Positions 42,780 to 52,626 of a DNA stretch of 64,000 bases are shown one piece after another; position 1 is the first letter of the stretch, and every line of letters begins with the position of its first letter. A model generated the notes under the pieces. It was not told the origin of the DNA. It saw nothing but the letters and a program-made list of their open reading frames with translations, and did not search any database. The stretch is from an uncultured Roseburia sp. (GTDB lineage Bacteria > Bacillota > Clostridia > Lachnospirales > Lachnospiraceae). The translations under genes were made by a program, and so were the position numbers. Location: contig CAMUHN010000002.1 in NCBI GenBank assembly GCA_947088675.1, positions 1 through 64,000 on the forward strand, read 5' to 3'.

Positions 42780-43862
42780 CTATTTTAATTCACGTATTTT
42801 CCTGAAAAAACCTGATAATCCTTCTTTTTTCAGAATATATATAGAAGATCTAAAGTACCTGGCTATACTCTTTTTATTTTTTACCTTATTCTTGATTTCA
42901 ATATTACTCAATGCAAATGGATCATCAATGCTAAACATCACATCATTATTATTACGATATTTTATTCGCAGCTCATCATCAATTTTTTCCCCCGAATAAT
43001 ATTTACTGTAGCTCCATGTTGTTTTTGACACACCATCTTGATTATTTTTCTCGTGCATTTTAGAATATTCCTGATAAAGTTCTTTAAACGGATGTTCTCC
43101 TTGTGGCAGCCAATCACTGATACATTTTTCGGCTGTAGCGCCATAACCTGAAAAATGTATAAACCGCAATGGATCCCCTTTTACAAAATATTTTCCATTC
43201 TCTTTTGTCATCCCACAATCCAACAGTGACCATGTTGCAAAATCATAGCCACGGTGTTTCAAGATCTCGACATCAAAAAAACATGGAGCAAGATCAATCC
43301 ACTTCTGATCTGTAAAAATTCCTCTTAATATGTCATCATAACAAAAAAGATATAATCTCTCCGCCCACCAATGAATAAATTTAACAGCCTCTTCACTCCT
43401 GTTTACTGCTAAAAAACCAAGATTAAAAACTCCATGTGCTGTCGAAGATAACTCCATATCAATATTCCCTGGCTGTAGCAAATGTGGACATACAACAATT
43501 GGCCTTTTCTCCAATATCTCTCTTAATTCCACAAAATCAGAATAAACGAAACAATCCGGATCCAAATAAATAAATTTATCCTCCTCCGTATACGTTTCTA
43601 TTAAATATTTAAAAAATTGCCCTTTTACCGAAGTGGATGCCTCTACAATAGCATGTTTATAAATATATCTGTTAAAATTTCCGTTCCACATATCTTTAGA
43701 AAGTACTACTTTATCAAAAAATTCAAAATTCATTGAAGCTGGAATTTCTCTCTCCGTTAAACATACAAAGAATTTTGCATCCGGTATATTTTTTTTAACA
43801 GATTCCGCTAATGTCCGCGCCTTATGTGCATAATTTGTACATATAGATGTAAATATAATCAT
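42780..43862 (-). CDS. GT-A-type glycosyltransferase-like protein
   Basis: 360 aa; ATG after AAGGAG. Nucleotide-diphospho-sugar transferase fold: N-terminal MIIFTSICTNYAHKARTLAESV, the metal-binding motif YLDPDCFV (DxD type) near residue 100, and a C-terminal helical extension with SKTTWSYSKYYSGEKI. No signal or membrane segments, so it acts in the cytosol on a lipid-linked glycan. It lies between the GT2 gene and the large membrane protein gene. Confidence 0.75.
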   Translation of the reverse strand: MIIFTSICTNYAHKARTLAESVKKNIPDAKFFVCLTEREIPASMNFEFFDKVVLSKDMWNGNFNRYIYKHAIVEASTSVKGQFFKYLIETYTEEDKFIYLDPDCFVYSDFVELREILEKRPIVVCPHLLQPGNIDMELSSTAHGVFNLGFLAVNRSEEAVKFIHWWAERLYLFCYDDILRGIFTDQKWIDLAPCFFDVEILKHRGYDFATWSLLDCGMTKENGKYFVKGDPLRFIHFSGYGATAEKCISDWLPQGEHPFKELYQEYSKMHEKNNQDGVSKTTWSYSKYYSGEKIDDELRIKYRNNNDVMFSIDDPFALSNIEIKNKVKNKKSIARYFRSSIYILKKEGLSGFFRKIRELK

Positions 43863-43880
43863 ATTAAACTCCTTGAATCG

Positions 43881-44717
43881 TTATTCTACAATAAATCTCT
43901 TAATGATTTTTCCCACGACTGGTATTTTATAAAACCTCACCATCTTTTCTAGTGCTTTTTCATATTTCATACGTATAGCAACCTGCTCCACCAAAGCATC
44001 CCTCAATACTTTCGCATATTCCTCACAATTATCCTTATAAAAATTTTTATGGTTGTCATAAATCTGCCTATAAGTTTTCTGCATTTGAATGTAGTCAGAT
44101 TGAAAACCGGTTGTTCTTGATACAGGTTTTATTCTATAATGAAATAAAATCTCCGGAATTTGATATATTTTTCTGCCAAGCGCCAGGATTGAAATCCAAA
44201 AATCATAATCTTCCATTCCAGCCAACATATGTGTATTAAATCCGCCGACTTTCTCCCAATCCTGCTTGTAAAATAATGCAGTTACAAAAACAACATTGTC
44301 CAATAACATTTTTTCAAAAGAATAGTCCGGCAAGTCCCAAATACCACTTTTTTCTCCAAATAAATCCGCCTTGCAATAAACAACGCCAATTTCATCATCT
44401 TTCTGGATCATTTTAACGGCTTTTTCTATATAATACATATCTATTGTATCATCAGAATCCACTGGCATTATATATTTTCCGGTTGCTTTACTAATACCAT
44501 AATTTCTTGCACCTGCAGGCCGTAAATGATCTGTGTGCAACAAAATAACCTCGTTCCCAAGACTTTGCAAAATTTTTAACGTTTCTTCATCATCGGAACC
44601 ATCATCTACTACAATAATTTCTATATTATTGTATGATTGTCTCTTTACCGAATCAATTGACTCTCTGATATATTTTCCATCATTATAACATGGCATAATA
44701 ACACTTACTTTTTCCAT
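43881..44717 (-). CDS. Family 2 glycosyltransferase
   Basis: 278 aa. Classic GT2 A-fold: VSVIMPCYNDGKYIRESIDSV at the start, IIVVDDGSDDEET (UDP-binding Asp), and the metal motif YIMPVDSDDTID at about 93-104. The acceptor part contains LAGMEDYDFWISILALG, the usual ED loop. C-terminal helix is basic and probably membrane-peripheral. Only eight bases separate it from the methyltransferase gene. Confidence 0.9.
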   Translation of the reverse strand: MEKVSVIMPCYNDGKYIRESIDSVKRQSYNNIEIIVVDDGSDDEETLKILQSLGNEVILLHTDHLRPAGARNYGISKATGKYIMPVDSDDTIDMYYIEKAVKMIQKDDEIGVVYCKADLFGEKSGIWDLPDYSFEKMLLDNVVFVTALFYKQDWEKVGGFNTHMLAGMEDYDFWISILALGRKIYQIPEILFHYRIKPVSRTTGFQSDYIQMQKTYRQIYDNHKNFYKDNCEEYAKVLRDALVEQVAIRMKYEKALEKMVRFYKIPVVGKIIKRFIVE

Positions 44718-44725
44718 TACACTTT

Positions 44726-46081
44726 CTACCTTTTCAACACAGAATTAATCTTTGTAGCAACTTTATACCATCTGCTGTTTTTTAAAACAGACAATTCCTC
44801 TTCTGATCTCTTTAAATTAAATTGCATAACATCCAGTTCTTGCTCTATTTTTATCAATTTCTCATTTCTTTCCCTTATCACTTCATTCTGTTGTTCAATT
44901 TCTGCATTTTTTTCTGCTATCATCCCCTCCCTGTCATTTAATTCCTTTTGAAAAAATTTGGATATCTCCGTCCTACGCTGTTCAAATATCTGCATTGCCT
45001 CTTCCAGGTCGTCAGAAAGTATTCTGCAATCACACTGAACAACAAATGTCGTCATTTTCTCTTCTAACTGATAATTAATCTCCTGTGCCTCTTTCGCCAT
45101 TACATACGAAGTATCATCAATTTTAATTCCTGTAATCCAATTAGGAATTAATTTATTACTATTTCCATTCAGATCAATTGCATATGCCTTTAAATTCATG
45201 ACAAGACAACAATATTCCGAAGGTATAAAACGAATACTGGTAGCGTCGTTATATTTTGACAAATCAATGCTGATCCGTATATGCCCCAGTTTTCCACATA
45301 TTGAAACCATATTTTCGCTCAAACCATTTATTAATACTCTTGAAGTATAAAGCGACGTCTGCAAATTACCTGTTTTTAACATATCAACACATTTATCTTT
45401 TTTTCTGCCAAGTACAAACAAAAACTGATAGACATCCGCATATTCCCTGGTTCTTAGATAATACTGGATTTCAACTGGAAATTTTGAAATATCACATGGT
45501 ATTTCTGTATCAGATACAGATTTCTTTATTGAATCCATCTCTATCTTATTTAAACCAACATGTTCTAACATTTTCATAATTGAAAAATATGAAAAAAAAT
45601 GTATGTGTGTATTATCAAGCAATCCCAATTCTGTATAATTAAACTGGTTATTTAATAAGCCCAAAATAACAGCATTATGCCCAATATTGGGAATAGACAA
45701 AATGATTTCGCCGTCCTCATGCAATAAATCTTTCAACAGGTTTAATGTATTCTCAGAATCCTGAAGATGTTCCAGGACATCCAATATAACAATATAATCG
45801 TATTTCTCCGTATTTAATTTTTTATACCAAAAATCAAAATTCAAATTTCCTTCCGTCATTCCAAGCAAGGCATTTCGTGCATATTTTCCTGCCTTTAGTC
45901 CAGCATCCTCATCTATTTCCACGATATCTATCACACAACCTTTTATTTCTTTTAAATGGTAGGTAAGATTGCCTGTAGCAGAACCAACTTCTAATACTTT
46001 TGATCCCTCACTTATCTTATGGAAAGCCCATTCATTTGTACTGCCCTTTTCCAATACATACCCAAAATCATATTTACTCAT
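44726..46081 (-). CDS. SAM-dependent methyltransferase with C-terminal coiled coil
   Basis: 451 aa; ATG after AGAGGAAATTGAT. The class I methyltransferase domain (about 25-190) has motif I VLEVGSATGNLTYHL, and IVILDVLEHLQD (post-II). A beta-rich linker (about 230-350) is followed by a long coiled coil (about 360-440, ELNDREGMIAEKNAEIEQQNEVI) ending SRWYKVATKINSVL, an ending typical of glycan-assembly proteins. Such enzymes methylate a sugar or chain end; coiled coils can measure chain length, as in WbdD-type systems (analogy only). Next to the Wzt-like ABC protein, it may couple chain termination to export. Confidence 0.8.
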   Translation of the reverse strand: MSKYDFGYVLEKGSTNEWAFHKISEGSKVLEVGSATGNLTYHLKEIKGCVIDIVEIDEDAGLKAGKYARNALLGMTEGNLNFDFWYKKLNTEKYDYIVILDVLEHLQDSENTLNLLKDLLHEDGEIILSIPNIGHNAVILGLLNNQFNYTELGLLDNTHIHFFSYFSIMKMLEHVGLNKIEMDSIKKSVSDTEIPCDISKFPVEIQYYLRTREYADVYQFLFVLGRKKDKCVDMLKTGNLQTSLYTSRVLINGLSENMVSICGKLGHIRISIDLSKYNDATSIRFIPSEYCCLVMNLKAYAIDLNGNSNKLIPNWITGIKIDDTSYVMAKEAQEINYQLEEKMTTFVVQCDCRILSDDLEEAMQIFEQRRTEISKFFQKELNDREGMIAEKNAEIEQQNEVIRERNEKLIKIEQELDVMQFNLKRSEEELSVLKNSRWYKVATKINSVLKR

Positions 46082-46082
46082 A

Positions 46083-47375
46083 TCAATTTCCTCTACTATA
46101 AACTTTCATATCCGTATCCAACTGCAAAATTCCATCACTTCCTCCTACATTCGCTATTTGCAAATATAGTACATTATATAGCCATGTCAATACTTTAAAA
46201 TTTAACATATTTCCCTCCGATATTGCTATGCCAATCACATAATCACCATTTACTAATTGTGGCATTTTAAATCGGAAATCTACCTTATTGATAGAGTGCG
46301 CCTTTATTGGAAATGTCCTCTTCCATCCGGATACTAAACTGTTGCAATTGATTACCCATAATCCTTTTACCGTTTCTATTACAAATCCGGCAATACATTC
46401 ATTTATCTCTTTATCAGATGAAAAGACAATGGACAATACATATTCCTCCCCCGCATTACATAAAGAAACACGTTCTCCATTTTCATCCTTAATAAAACTG
46501 GAAATAATTTTTACGTTATCATTTAAAATACTCTCATTTGTAAAGTTTATATCCGGATAATCATCTAATTCTAAATATGCAAAATCTACAGATTTGCATT
46601 CACCTTTCTTTTCCTCTTTCTCATACTCTTTTGCCCTTTTTGAAAGAATACTATTTGAATAAGCTTTACAAACATTAACACTATCGCCAACCATCTGTTG
46701 AATACCACGTTCAATCCATAACACTCTGGAACAAAGCTGCTTTACTGTACCAATATCGTGTGACACAAAAATAACGGTAATCCCTCTTTCACGCAATTCT
46801 TCAAACTTTTTATAACATTTATTCTGGAAAAAAACATCTCCAACAGATAAAGCCTCATCAACAATCAAAATCTCTGGTTCAATATTTATAGCAACTGCAA
46901 ATGCAAGCCTTGCGAACATACCACTTGAATATGTCTTAACCGGTTGGTCAATAAAATCACCTATATCGGCAAATTCCACAATGGCATTAACCCTGCTCCT
47001 CATCTCCTCTTTTGAGTATCCCATCATCGTACCGTTCAAATATATATTTTGCATGCCTGTATAATTTTTATTGAAACCTGCCCCCAATTCAAGCAATGCT
47101 GAAATTTTGCCTGAAATCTCTATTGTCCCCGCAGACGGACTGGCAACACCGGTAATTAATTTCAATAACGTCGATTTCCCGGCGCCATTCGTTCCAATAA
47201 CTCCAAATGTTTCTCCTTTTTTAACAGTAAAGCTAATTCCATTTAATGCATAGTACTCATTATGAAAACTCTTCCCACTTATACTGAAAAGTTCTTTTAG
47301 CCGCTGCTGAGGATTATCATACAAATTATATATTTTAGTAACGTTTTGTACACTTATAGATAAATCCTGATCCAT
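46083..47375 (-). CDS. Polysaccharide ABC exporter, ATP-binding subunit (Wzt-like)
   Basis: 430 aa from the ATG at 47375 (AAAGG upstream). Walker A GTNGAGKSTLL, signature YSSGMFARLAFAVAI and Walker B EILIVDEALSVGD are all intact (first ~245 residues). The C-terminal ~170 residues form a Wzt-type beta-sandwich that in relatives recognises the finished, end-modified glycan. It drives export of an undecaprenyl-linked chain with the adjacent permease. The ATG lies 13 bases after the permease stop. Confidence 0.9.
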   Translation of the reverse strand: MDQDLSISVQNVTKIYNLYDNPQQRLKELFSISGKSFHNEYYALNGISFTVKKGETFGVIGTNGAGKSTLLKLITGVASPSAGTIEISGKISALLELGAGFNKNYTGMQNIYLNGTMMGYSKEEMRSRVNAIVEFADIGDFIDQPVKTYSSGMFARLAFAVAINIEPEILIVDEALSVGDVFFQNKCYKKFEELRERGITVIFVSHDIGTVKQLCSRVLWIERGIQQMVGDSVNVCKAYSNSILSKRAKEYEKEEKKGECKSVDFAYLELDDYPDINFTNESILNDNVKIISSFIKDENGERVSLCNAGEEYVLSIVFSSDKEINECIAGFVIETVKGLWVINCNSLVSGWKRTFPIKAHSINKVDFRFKMPQLVNGDYVIGIAISEGNMLNFKVLTWLYNVLYLQIANVGGSDGILQLDTDMKVYSRGN

Positions 47376-47388
47376 ATTTTCTGCCTTT

Positions 47389-48174
47389 CTATAATACATC
47401 ATCAAAATGTACTTTCGATTTTCTATACAATCTCACGCCAAAAATCCAAATTAATATCGTTACAACCCAAAAATATGCTGTTTGTATAGGATGCTCAAAA
47501 AACCATGTCTCATAAACAAAGCAATCCCTATATCCCATACACACATAATACATAGGATTTATCCTTAATAAAACCTGTGCAGTATCTTTCAGAGAAGAGG
47601 GATCCCAAAATATTGGTGTTATCCAAAATCCAACCTGAATAATAATAGATATTACATTCATAATATCTGTTGCATAAGGCGCAATAGAAGAACAAAGCCA
47701 CCCCAATGCCATTGAAAAAGCTGCAGCACAAAAGAAATAATATATCACCTGAAAGTAATATACTGTTGGCAATTTTTCATAACACAAATTTATAAATACA
47801 ATAAATAAAATAAAAAACAAATGGATAAAACCATTTGACAAAATTTTAATTGCAGGGATAATATCCACATTAAAATTTACCTTTTTTACAAGATAACTAT
47901 ATTCTAACAGACTACCTGCCGACTGACTCGCTGCTTCCTGAAAATAATTCCATATCAGAAAAGCTGGCATATACCAAATAATGAAAGGTATATCCCCTGA
48001 TAAATTAGATGTCTTAAATCCCACCTGAAAAACCAGCCAGATAACCAACATATTAATCAAAGGCTGTAATATTGTCCATACAATACCCAGCATAGAAGAT
48101 GAAAAACGAGCTTTACAATCGTTTTTTGCCAACTCCCATAAAACCTTTCTATCTTTCCATAGACTATATATCAT
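47389..48174 (-). CDS. Polysaccharide ABC exporter, permease (ABC-2, Wzm/TagG-like)
   Basis: 261 aa from the ATG at 48174 after GGAG; a TTG five codons upstream overlaps the ribosome site. Six membrane helices; N-terminal KDRKVLWELAKNDCKARFSSSMLGIVWTILQPL is the amphipathic helix and start of TM1 of the ABC-2 polysaccharide exporters. The helix pair SIAPYATDIMNVISIIIQVGFW and INPMYYVCMGYRD segment are also typical. Forms the channel for the Wzt-like ATPase. Confidence 0.9.
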   Translation of the reverse strand: MIYSLWKDRKVLWELAKNDCKARFSSSMLGIVWTILQPLINMLVIWLVFQVGFKTSNLSGDIPFIIWYMPAFLIWNYFQEAASQSAGSLLEYSYLVKKVNFNVDIIPAIKILSNGFIHLFFILFIVFINLCYEKLPTVYYFQVIYYFFCAAAFSMALGWLCSSIAPYATDIMNVISIIIQVGFWITPIFWDPSSLKDTAQVLLRINPMYYVCMGYRDCFVYETWFFEHPIQTAYFWVVTILIWIFGVRLYRKSKVHFDDVL

Positions 48175-48332
48175 CTTTTCTCCATTCAATTATCATAAAA
48201 ATCTGTACACTGTTATATTGCCAACATCTATTTTACGCTTCTACACAATATATTACCAAAATACTACGTTTTTATTTCAACAATATATATTAATCATTGC
48301 ACTTCTGTGTTCCCGTTTTTCTTTCAACTGCT

Positions 48333-49547
48333 CTATTTTTTTAAAATAAAACGCTCACATATGACAATCATAAATATAATATAGAACGCCAATACAATGA
48401 TCTGAACAATGCTTACTCCATTCATTCCAAACTGCTTAATCAAATGACGTGATAAAAACACACATACGATGAAATCAACGAGCATTCCTGTCAATAAACT
48501 TTTCGTTTTGCGTAATGCAACAAGAATAGAAGATAATACCCAAACAATTCCTGTTAATATTGTACACCAGACAATTGGCATAAATATTGCATAATGCTGT
48601 AATATTTCCTCACCAAATAATATTTTTAATCCCACTCGTCCAAACAGGAAAGCACCTATCGTAACAATAATACACAATCCTACAAATACCAGATATGTTT
48701 TATGCAGTATAGTTTTAAATTTTTCTTTCTCCCCATTTCGAATTGCCGTTGATATAATCGGCAAAAAAGGGCTGAAAGCAACGTTAGCAAAAAGTTGAAC
48801 CACAAGCGTCGGCGCAGCTATGGAAGAATAGATCCCCAGTTGTTCCGCTCCAAACTCTTCCTGAAGAACTGACTTTGGAATCAAATTCTCGAGACTCAAC
48901 AAAAAGGAGAAAATTACAATTGGCACACACTTTTTTAAAAGTCCAAAAACACTGCTATTCCAAATGCTTATTCCAAAATGTGATATGGAATAAGTTTTTC
49001 TCCAATCATACCCACAAATAATAACAAAATTCAATATTGCAACAATTCCCAATGTAAACGGGAGATTTCCTGTTAAAAACAGAGATACTGCAAAAAAACT
49101 AACAGTTATAGCTCCCCTCATTATATAAGAAATTCCAATAAAATCATATCTTTCCTGTTTCTGATTTATCCCATGCAACACATCTACCATTGCTTCGACA
49201 AGCCTTATTGCCATAAAAGTCATCGTACAAAGTCCCTGATAAAATGTATTTGTCAAAAATACACTGAAAAAACAACAGATAAATGACAATACCGACGTTA
49301 AAATTCTGCTTCCCACATAAATATCATCCGGATATTCTGCCGATACATCGGAAATCTGATAGTTCCTCATACTAAACAACGCTATTGCAGAAAAACTGCT
49401 GCTGGTAGTCATCGCCAGCGATAAATAACCTGCGGTTTCATAGGATGCCATTTTTACTACTAAAACAGTAATCAACCATTGACATATACTATAAAATATA
49501 CTCCCACCTGTATTCCAAAAAATATTAACTCTGATATCTTTTCCCAT
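48333..49547 (-). CDS. Wzx-like polysaccharide flippase (MOP superfamily)
   Basis: 404 aa from the ATG at 49547; the reading frame extends upstream into the methyltransferase gene but MGKDIRVNIFWNTGGS is the normal N-terminus. About 12 membrane helices, with family features such as FWNTGGSIFYSICQWL in TM1, VLQEEFGAEQLGIYSS in the central loop and a run of FGRVGLKILFGEEIL. It would flip a lipid-linked repeat unit across the membrane. Unusual, because the same operon also encodes an ABC exporter. Confidence 0.85.
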   Translation of the reverse strand: MGKDIRVNIFWNTGGSIFYSICQWLITVLVVKMASYETAGYLSLAMTTSSSFSAIALFSMRNYQISDVSAEYPDDIYVGSRILTSVLSFICCFFSVFLTNTFYQGLCTMTFMAIRLVEAMVDVLHGINQKQERYDFIGISYIMRGAITVSFFAVSLFLTGNLPFTLGIVAILNFVIICGYDWRKTYSISHFGISIWNSSVFGLLKKCVPIVIFSFLLSLENLIPKSVLQEEFGAEQLGIYSSIAAPTLVVQLFANVAFSPFLPIISTAIRNGEKEKFKTILHKTYLVFVGLCIIVTIGAFLFGRVGLKILFGEEILQHYAIFMPIVWCTILTGIVWVLSSILVALRKTKSLLTGMLVDFIVCVFLSRHLIKQFGMNGVSIVQIIVLAFYIIFMIVICERFILKK

Positions 49548-50304
49548 TGTACACCGTTCCCATAGTATTTCTCTCAAACAATCCTACAAATTGATCCCCA
49601 ATTCGATTGAAAGATAAAAAACGATATAAAATATATATTATGCTATGTACAAGTGGATGAAATGAATTTAATGTACTATCCAGCTTTTCCCCATCCTGAT
49701 GACCGATTCTATTCATCATGTCACGCGTAAAAGGTGACCAAAACGGAAATCCGGCATATAAAACATCAACTTTTTTGAAGCCTTTTCGGAACATATAACT
49801 TTCGATTTCACCTTTTTTAAAATTCCTGTAATGTCCCAATCCAATTTCATATTTTCTCATATTTCCCGTTGGTACCGACAACAGAACGTATTTAGAAGTC
49901 AGATTACAAATCTTATCTAAAAAATCCTCCCACTTTTCAATATGTTCCAATACTTCAAAAGACGTAACCATCATTATCTTCTTATTTTTCATTTTTTCAC
50001 TTAATACGTCAATATTGGAGCATTTGAAATGCAAATTTTTTATGTTATTATAAAACTTTTTTGCATGATCTATCCCCTCCTTTGAAAAATCAATTCCATA
50101 AATCTGTGATTTTCTATAATACTGCGCCAGAACGGAGGTCTTATTGCCCATACCACAGCCTATGTCCACTATATATCCGGAATCAATTTCTGCTTTTTTC
50201 AATAATTTTTTTATCAGATAAAATGCCCACTTATTGCTCGCACTCTGCCTGCTATATTCAGCTAACCTGTCCCATTTTTCATTCCAGATTGATTTATTAT
50301 CCAT
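49525..50304 (-). CDS. SAM-dependent methyltransferase
   Basis: 259 aa; ATG at 50304 after GAAAGGAG. Class I fold: motif I YIVDIGCGMGNKTSVLA (about 46-62), the acidic residue in IYGIDFSKEG, and MVTSFEVLEHIEKW. C-terminal part is more hydrophobic (about 205-235). It probably methylates a sugar or lipid-linked precursor. Overlaps the flippase gene by 23 bases. Confidence 0.85.
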   Translation of the reverse strand: MDNKSIWNEKWDRLAEYSRQSASNKWAFYLIKKLLKKAEIDSGYIVDIGCGMGNKTSVLAQYYRKSQIYGIDFSKEGIDHAKKFYNNIKNLHFKCSNIDVLSEKMKNKKIMMVTSFEVLEHIEKWEDFLDKICNLTSKYVLLSVPTGNMRKYEIGLGHYRNFKKGEIESYMFRKGFKKVDVLYAGFPFWSPFTRDMMNRIGHQDGEKLDSTLNSFHPLVHSIIYILYRFLSFNRIGDQFVGLFERNTMGTVYNGKRYQS

Positions 50305-50331
50305 TTTCAAATCTCCTTTCCAATTTCTCCG

Positions 50332-51369
50332 TCATAAATTTTTACTTAATAATCTCTCTGTAACCGGTTTTTCTACAAAATAATATAAAACAGCGCCTGC
50401 AAAAACAGCCACAAACACAGATACACACATATTAAATACTGGTCCAGCACTTTCATAACAGGAAACAAACGCCTGCTGTATGGGAAATGCACACAAATAT
50501 ATTGCATAGGAATAATCTCCGGGTTTTGATATTTTTGCACCACACTGCAGTTCCATAAACGCCAGGTAGATAATAACATATGGCAGAAAAACCCAGATGG
50601 CCAAATATGTGAATGACATCGCAAAAGAACATATCATTAATAACATAGAAACCAGAAACAGACGAAAATCCAATATTATTCTATCTCTCCAAACATAGTA
50701 AAACATCCCCAGTAAAAATAACCAACAAGGCTGAATCGCTGCAATCAATAACTGCTGGTTCACTGCTGTTAATAATATCGTACCAACCACAGCAAAAAGA
50801 AGATACGCAGCTATCACCCAAATAATACCTTTTTTATTCAGACATTTTATTTTATATACAACAAAGCAGGCAATATAACATAAAAATTCAACAGGCAATG
50901 TCCATAAGGACCCATTTACCGTATTTCCATAAATGTTATTGTCAAATACCCCTGGTAACGTATGTTGCAATATCAGTATGCCATTTAATAAGTAACGCCA
51001 GGTCCGTGAACTAAAAAAATAATCTTTCAACGGCAGCTGTGTAAAAACAGTCCCAAATATAATAGTAAGAATAACCACGATTTGTAATAATGGCAGTATC
51101 CTGACACACCTTGCCTGTAAAAAGCACAATAAACTTTTTGACTTTTCCACACTTCTGGCAATCAAAACCCCTCCTGTCAGGAAAAAAATCGATACTGCCA
51201 ACATACCAAAATCCATCTGGCCTTTTGTGAGGATATACATCCATTCCTTTTCCATACATCCCGTAAGAGCAAACGCATGACAGATAATAACTGCAATCGC
51301 AGCCATAAATTTTATTACCTGCAAATTATTACTTCTTTTTTCGAGAGCCTTTCCCAATGTGTACCTCAT
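50332..51369 (-). CDS. Acyltransferase family 3 (OafA/NodX-like) membrane protein
   Basis: 345 aa, about ten membrane helices. N-terminal NNLQVIKFMAAIAVIICHAFAL contains the conserved His, and FFLTGGVLIARSV the R/GG region; VNGSLWTLPVEFLCYIACF holds the SLWTLPxE motif of the family. It would O-acetylate (or otherwise acylate) sugars of the exported glycan. In the operon between GT2 and methyltransferase genes. Confidence 0.9.
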   Translation of the reverse strand: MRYTLGKALEKRSNNLQVIKFMAAIAVIICHAFALTGCMEKEWMYILTKGQMDFGMLAVSIFFLTGGVLIARSVEKSKSLLCFLQARCVRILPLLQIVVILTIIFGTVFTQLPLKDYFFSSRTWRYLLNGILILQHTLPGVFDNNIYGNTVNGSLWTLPVEFLCYIACFVVYKIKCLNKKGIIWVIAAYLLFAVVGTILLTAVNQQLLIAAIQPCWLFLLGMFYYVWRDRIILDFRLFLVSMLLMICSFAMSFTYLAIWVFLPYVIIYLAFMELQCGAKISKPGDYSYAIYLCAFPIQQAFVSCYESAGPVFNMCVSVFVAVFAGAVLYYFVEKPVTERLLSKNL

Positions 51370-51435
51370 CTTCTCTCATCCTTTTTTACTGTTATTCCTT
51401 TACATAATTTATTTCTTAAACTTCTTTATCTTGTT

Positions 51436-52218
51436 CTAAACATCGTTTGACTTTTCACTGTTTTTATACAATCTGCTTAAAATACATGCCATCCATTTTG
51501 GCCAAAATTTTCGGTACATTTGAATATCTTCCTGTGTTCTCCCTGTCTCCTTAATTGCATTTGATGTTTCTGAATCCTGATGAATACGGTGTCCCATAAG
51601 TATTTTACTGCAATACATAAACTGACCTTTCAGTCTTGACAAACGTTCCCAGGCTTCCCAATCCTCGTTTGTTCTGAAATTATTCTGAAATATTACTTTC
51701 GGAAGATTACCTTTGATATACGCTACAGACGGACAACAAATTGGCGACCCAAATGCCAGAATACATCTTCGCATAAAAATTCTTCTCTGCAGAAAAGGAA
51801 ACTTTAATGGGAACAACATAATTCTTTTGATTTTTAATAAACGATTCTTTTTTACAATCGTTCCATTTCTAATCTCACAATAATCGGTAAAAAATATCAG
51901 GGGCGTTTTTGCCTTGTCAATCGCTTTCAACAATTCTTCTGTATATCTTTCAAAATATATATCATCCTGATGCGTAATCGTAACAAATGGCGTTTTACAC
52001 TTGGAATAGGCAAAATTCCAATCTTGGGTTATACCTGCTTCTCCCTTGTTTATCCAATATGGAATTCTATACTTTTTACATAAACTGAAAATAAAATCAT
52101 TTGGTGTTGAAGTTACTAATATTATATTCGATGATACGGTCTGATTCAGAACAGACTGAATGCACTCCTCCAAATAAGGGCTTTCTTTGTATGCACAAAT
52201 GGCAAATGTATGTTTCAT
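51436..52218 (-). CDS. Family 2 glycosyltransferase-like protein
   Basis: 260 aa; ATG at 52218 after GGAGGAG. A-fold with HTFAICAYKESPYLEECIQSVLNQT, a beta strand IILVTSTPND and the metal motif FVTITHQDDIYFE (here QDD rather than DxD). The acceptor half contains TNEDWEAWERLSRLKGQF. No membrane segment. The 66-base gap to the acyltransferase gene is the largest in this part of the operon. Confidence 0.85.
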   Translation of the reverse strand: MKHTFAICAYKESPYLEECIQSVLNQTVSSNIILVTSTPNDFIFSLCKKYRIPYWINKGEAGITQDWNFAYSKCKTPFVTITHQDDIYFERYTEELLKAIDKAKTPLIFFTDYCEIRNGTIVKKNRLLKIKRIMLFPLKFPFLQRRIFMRRCILAFGSPICCPSVAYIKGNLPKVIFQNNFRTNEDWEAWERLSRLKGQFMYCSKILMGHRIHQDSETSNAIKETGRTQEDIQMYRKFWPKWMACILSRLYKNSEKSNDV

Positions 52219-52242
52219 TACTCCTCCAAAAAACATTCATGA

Positions 52243-52611
52243 CTACTTAAAATTCTTATTTTGATTTTCCAGTTCACGTATTCTTTTTTCTAATAAGGCG
52301 TTATCCTGCACTAAATTTTTGATCCTGTCACTTTGTTTCGACACGATAGCGGTCAGAGATACCAGCAAAACAATAATAAATCCTATTGCTACTGTAAAGA
52401 GCCCATTCATAGGATCGTATACTCCAAACCATTTGCTAAATAGCTCAAGCAATTTGGGAAAAATTACCAATATCAATACACATACCCCCATGATGAGCCA
52501 TAATAATGAATATTTTAACGCAAGACGCCCTCTTTTTAATAATCGAAACATAATAAAAAAATACAATATTATGCAAACGATCAATATACGTCTTAATGTA
52601 ATTGTCATCAT
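52243..52611 (-). CDS. DUF2304 membrane protein
   Basis: 122 aa with three membrane helices (about 8-24, 36-53, 68-90) and a charged coiled-coil tail (IVSKQSDRIKNLVQDNALLEKRIRELENQNK). DUF2304 proteins routinely sit beside DPM1-type glycosyltransferases, as here (15 bases downstream of one), and are thought to help present the polyprenyl-phosphate-linked sugar. Confidence 0.85.
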   Translation of the reverse strand: MMTITLRRILIVCIILYFFIMFRLLKRGRLALKYSLLWLIMGVCVLILVIFPKLLELFSKWFGVYDPMNGLFTVAIGFIIVLLVSLTAIVSKQSDRIKNLVQDNALLEKRIRELENQNKNFK

Positions 52612-52626
52612 ATGCTTTATTCCTCT

